A stretch of 15,747 bases of DNA from Baffinella frigidus (taxonomy: Eukaryota > Cryptophyceae > Cryptomonadales > Baffinellaceae). Every line of letters starts with the position of its first letter. Within the stretch, counting starts at the first letter, position 1. A model generated the notes under the pieces. It did no database searches, was not told the DNA's origin, and saw only the letters and a program-made list of their open reading frames with translations. The stretch covers positions 129,401 to 145,147 of the forward strand of contig MU646801.1 of the NCBI GenBank assembly GCA_026770585.1, written 5' to 3'. A program made the position numbers and the translations under genes. Positions 14,071-15,747 of the stretch are shown here, one piece after another.

Positions 14071-14098
14071 GGTTTAGGGTTCAGGGTTTAGGGTTTAA
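14071..14098 (-). repeat. Short telomere-type block touching an exon
   Basis: GGTTTAGGGTTCAGGGTTTAGGGTTTAA. On the minus strand it starts 6 nt after GCGAG and supplies the TAA stop of the exon 14088-14225. Confidence 0.8.
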
Positions 14099-14225
14099 TG
14101 ACCTCGCAAGCGGCGCAGCTGTACGGTTCCGAGAGCGCAGTCTGCGGCAGACAGCACCCCGTCGAGTAGTCCAGCCCGTCGACGGGACACACCAGGCCCT
14201 TGTCGTCCACCATCAAAGTTCTCCC
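14088..14225 (-). CDS. Cysteine-rich exon ending in telomere repeat
   Basis: On the minus strand TCCTCGCCTTTCTCGCAG is followed in phase 0 by GRTLMVDDKGLVCPVDGLDY, then STGCCLPQTALSEPYSCAAC, E and VIKP-stop. The stop and last codons come from CCCTAAA repeat, so the true exon probably ends at GCGAG|GTCATT or was cut off by the repeat. The C-x9-CC-x13-C-x2-C spacing suggests a small extracellular or metal-binding module; not recognised. Codons are strongly GC-ending. Confidence 0.5.
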   Translation of the reverse strand, partial: GRTLMVDDKGLVCPVDGLDYSTGCCLPQTALSEPYSCAACEVIKP

Positions 14226-14445
14226 CTGCGAGAAAGGCGAGGAGCAAGCCGTTGATGATGCATTCTCGCAGGGAGCTGCAGACAGCAGCAGCCGCTGGGT
14301 TGGACTACTTAGAGTAAAAAAAAGGTAGCTCGGAGAGGCCTAGGCCAGCCTACTCGTTTCCGAGATATGTATCTACCGCGCAGTCTCCTTCGAGCGTCCC
14401 GCGACAGTTTCGAGAGCGGCTTGCAGGAAACTCTATTTTGCGCCC

Positions 14446-14985
14446 GAGCGGGAGGTGCAAGGAGAGAAGACGAGGGCAGGGCGCTGTCAAAGGCAGGCCG
14501 AATTTCACCTGCACTGTGTTGCGGCATCCGGCCGCCGCGTGGTCGCTGCGCGGCTCTAGCGCGCTGCCGAGCGTCGCGCTGAGCAGGAGCGCGAGCACCG
14601 GTCGATGCGCTCGTCGATTCACCACCGCCATCGAAATGGTTCCGGATGTCGTGAACCCGTTCAACTTCAGTTTGCAATTCAGTTTAGGCCCCCGCCAAAA
14701 AATGACAGGTAAATTTCATGGGGGGGGGGTCAAAAGAGAGCTGGGATTAGTCAACTTGAGTGTGTTGAGTCTATTTCCATCGGGGCGCTGTTCTGAGGGG
14801 AGGGGAGGACTGGCGTTGAGATCGGGGGACGCACTATGGCGTCTGCCGAGTCCGGCGTTCGCCTACCGGTGCGGCCTGCCCCAGGACAGTTTTTTTTGAG
14901 GACGGGTGTTTTCCTGGTGAAGGGTCACTGGGAGCTCCCTCGCAGAGAGACGGCTTGAGGGCATCACCTGGAGGCGACGATCGCG
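14446..14985 (-). repeat. Large inverted repeat, right arm
   Basis: Reverse complement of 12309-12850, with the outer part (about 14699-14985) nearly identical and the inner part diverged. Between the exon at 14225 and this arm (14226-14445) nothing else is seen apart from a short A-run. Confidence 0.85.
14627..14668 (-). CDS. Short conserved coding fragment, EVERVHDIRNHFDG
   Basis: Inverted-repeat counterpart of 12626-12667. The frame stays open beyond (GESTSASTGARAP). Support is the third-position pattern described for the other copy. Confidence 0.35.
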
Positions 14986-15250
14986 CGCGCGAGAGAGAGA
15001 GAGAGAGGAGGGCGGGGTAAGGGGGGCGGCATGAGGGGCTGAAGGAGGATCGCAAGAGAGAGAGAGAGAAAAGGGTGGGGTAAGGGGCCTGGCAGGAGGG
15101 GCTCAAGGTACATCCTCCTCCAGCCGAACCGTCGTTGACGGTGGTGCGTGGTGGCAGGGTGGACACGAGGCCCGATATGTGGCTGTCCACATTGACAAGC
15201 GGGAGAGCTCGGGGCGGGCTCGGAAGACCCTCGCTGCTGCACTGGTTTTC
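14751..15250 (-). CDS. Ser/Pro-rich gene 3' end, minus-strand copy with a possible extra upstream exon
   Basis: Exons 14967-14867 and 14792-14751 (TGA) have the same lengths and sequence as the plus-strand copy (101 nt, 74-nt intron, 42 nt). Upstream, a frame containing ALPLVNVDSHISGLVSTLPP, TTVNDGSAGGG ends GGAT|GTACCT at 15112 and joins in phase, giving ...GGGCDALKPS. The 144-nt intron holds two (CT)n tracts and a diverged roughly 70-bp tandem repeat. The plus strand over 15113-15245 is also open and coding-like (ARYVAVHIDKRESSGRARKT), so the upstream exon's strand is unsure; the last two exons are firmer. Confidence 0.48.
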
Positions 15251-15323
15251 TGTGCCGTCGCGCTGGTGCCCTCCCCGCCCGCACGTTTTCTGTGCCATCG
15301 CGCTGGTGCCCACCCCGCCCGCC
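15244..15323. repeat. 40-bp tandem duplication
   Basis: TTTTCTGTGCC(G/A)TCGCGCTG and the following GGTGCCC(T/A)CCCCGCCCGC occur twice with period 40 bp, upstream of the plus-strand exon 15481-15628. Confidence 0.8.
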
Positions 15324-15480
15324 CAGCCCTACCCGACCCCCACCTTTCCCGCAGGTCGCAGCGTCGTAAGGACGTGGAGAGTGCGCTTACGGAACGCCGG
15401 GCACATACCCCCCCTGGGCCCTGCCGGGTGGGCTCAGCAGAGAGCCTGCCGGCCGGCTGATCTCCGCCTCCTCCTCGCAG

Positions 15481-15628
15481 GGAATCGCCCTCCTGGCCGG
15501 GCAGCAGGACTCGGACGACGGGGCTCCGAGCAGCTCGTTCGGGCTCGCCATGAAGAAGCTGGCCGGGGCTCCTGCGAAGCGTGCTGCCAAGGAGCAGGCG
15601 CTCTCCGACTTTTCGGACCCTCCTTCAG
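15481..15628 (+). CDS. Internal exon of a plus-strand gene leaving the window
   Basis: GGCTGATCTCCGCCTCCTCCTCGCAG gives a branch-like CTGAT, pyrimidine tract and acceptor. 148 nt follow, reading GIALLAGQQDSDDGAPSSSF and GLAMKKLAGAPAKRAAKEQA to DFSDPPS, ending TTCAG|GTGCGT. Third positions are overwhelmingly G or C. Upstream, GTCGCAGCG after CCCGCAG at 15354 may be a tiny exon joined in phase, but this is unsure. The acidic/Ser then Lys/Ala-rich composition suggests a disordered or basic-helix region. No family recognised. Confidence 0.55.
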
Positions 15629-15747
15629 GTGCGTTGCTTCTTTCGGGATCGGGAGGGGGCGGGGGGGGGTGGCAGGGAGGGTTGTGTGGGACATACAGCA
15701 GACTCCAGTGTGGCGAGGCTGGCAACAGGGTGAATAGAGGGCGCGGG

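Noticed and set aside
55-15737. Most other 60-110 codon open frames on both strands
   Set aside because: In GC-rich or repeat DNA such frames are expected by chance. They lack splice support, codon bias or conservation between the duplicated segments.
15135-15737. 200-residue plus-strand ORF to the right edge
   Set aside because: It is out of frame with the strongly coding exon 15481-15628 and crosses its acceptor and donor.

Overview
This is a eukaryotic nuclear sequence, not a bacterial or viral one. It has no long gene-like ORF. It is GC-rich apart from an AT-richer stretch at about 3240-4480. Many short coding islands (about 40-220 nt) lie between AG|GT or CAG| splice-like borders. Plant/algal-type telomere repeat (CCCTAAA/TTTAGGG) is scattered in at least nine internal blocks. 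This suggests a protist, most likely an alga with a TTTAGGG-type telomere; the lineage cannot be fixed from the sequence (I lean weakly to a cryptophyte or another secondary-plastid alga). The gene models below come from reading frame, codon-third-position GC and phase-consistent splice sites by eye; none has been tested with transcripts.

Layout. 1-760: a possible 3' part of a plus-strand gene and a four-copy 21-bp motif. 1130-2066: a plus-strand gene whose second and third introns in the ATG-1130 model are largely telomere repeat; a minus-strand acidic-repeat exon (2005-2334) converges on it. 2416-2766: two adjoining foldback elements. 3240-4480: AT-richer, no convincing gene. 4487-5280: long degenerate CCCTAAA tract. 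5865-6989: a minus-strand gene with five phase-matched exons and a SHOCT-like domain; two of its internal introns, and the one entering it, are telomere repeat, and another holds a hairpin element. 7164-8325: foldbacks, a degraded SHOCT paralogue and a three-exon plus-strand gene. 8396-9934: a 212-bp near-perfect palindrome inside a diverged duplication, a TTTCGGG/TTTATGG/TTTAGGG block, and a second copy of the 193-bp foldback. 10149-11834: minus-strand exons, several with duplicated splice acceptors. 12309-14985: a large inverted repeat carrying two copies of one gene's 3' end, enclosing a tandem exon array and a cysteine-rich exon. 15481-15628: a clear plus-strand exon.

The most interesting signal is that telomere-type arrays lie in introns or directly against exon borders, and that wherever a nearby exon can be oriented the C-rich strand (CCCTAAA) is the sense strand. 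A second recurring theme is direct duplication of a splice acceptor plus the start of its exon, in one clear case flanking a telomere-repeat block. Together these look like an intron-gain or intron-remodelling process involving telomeric DNA. This is inference and needs RNA data.
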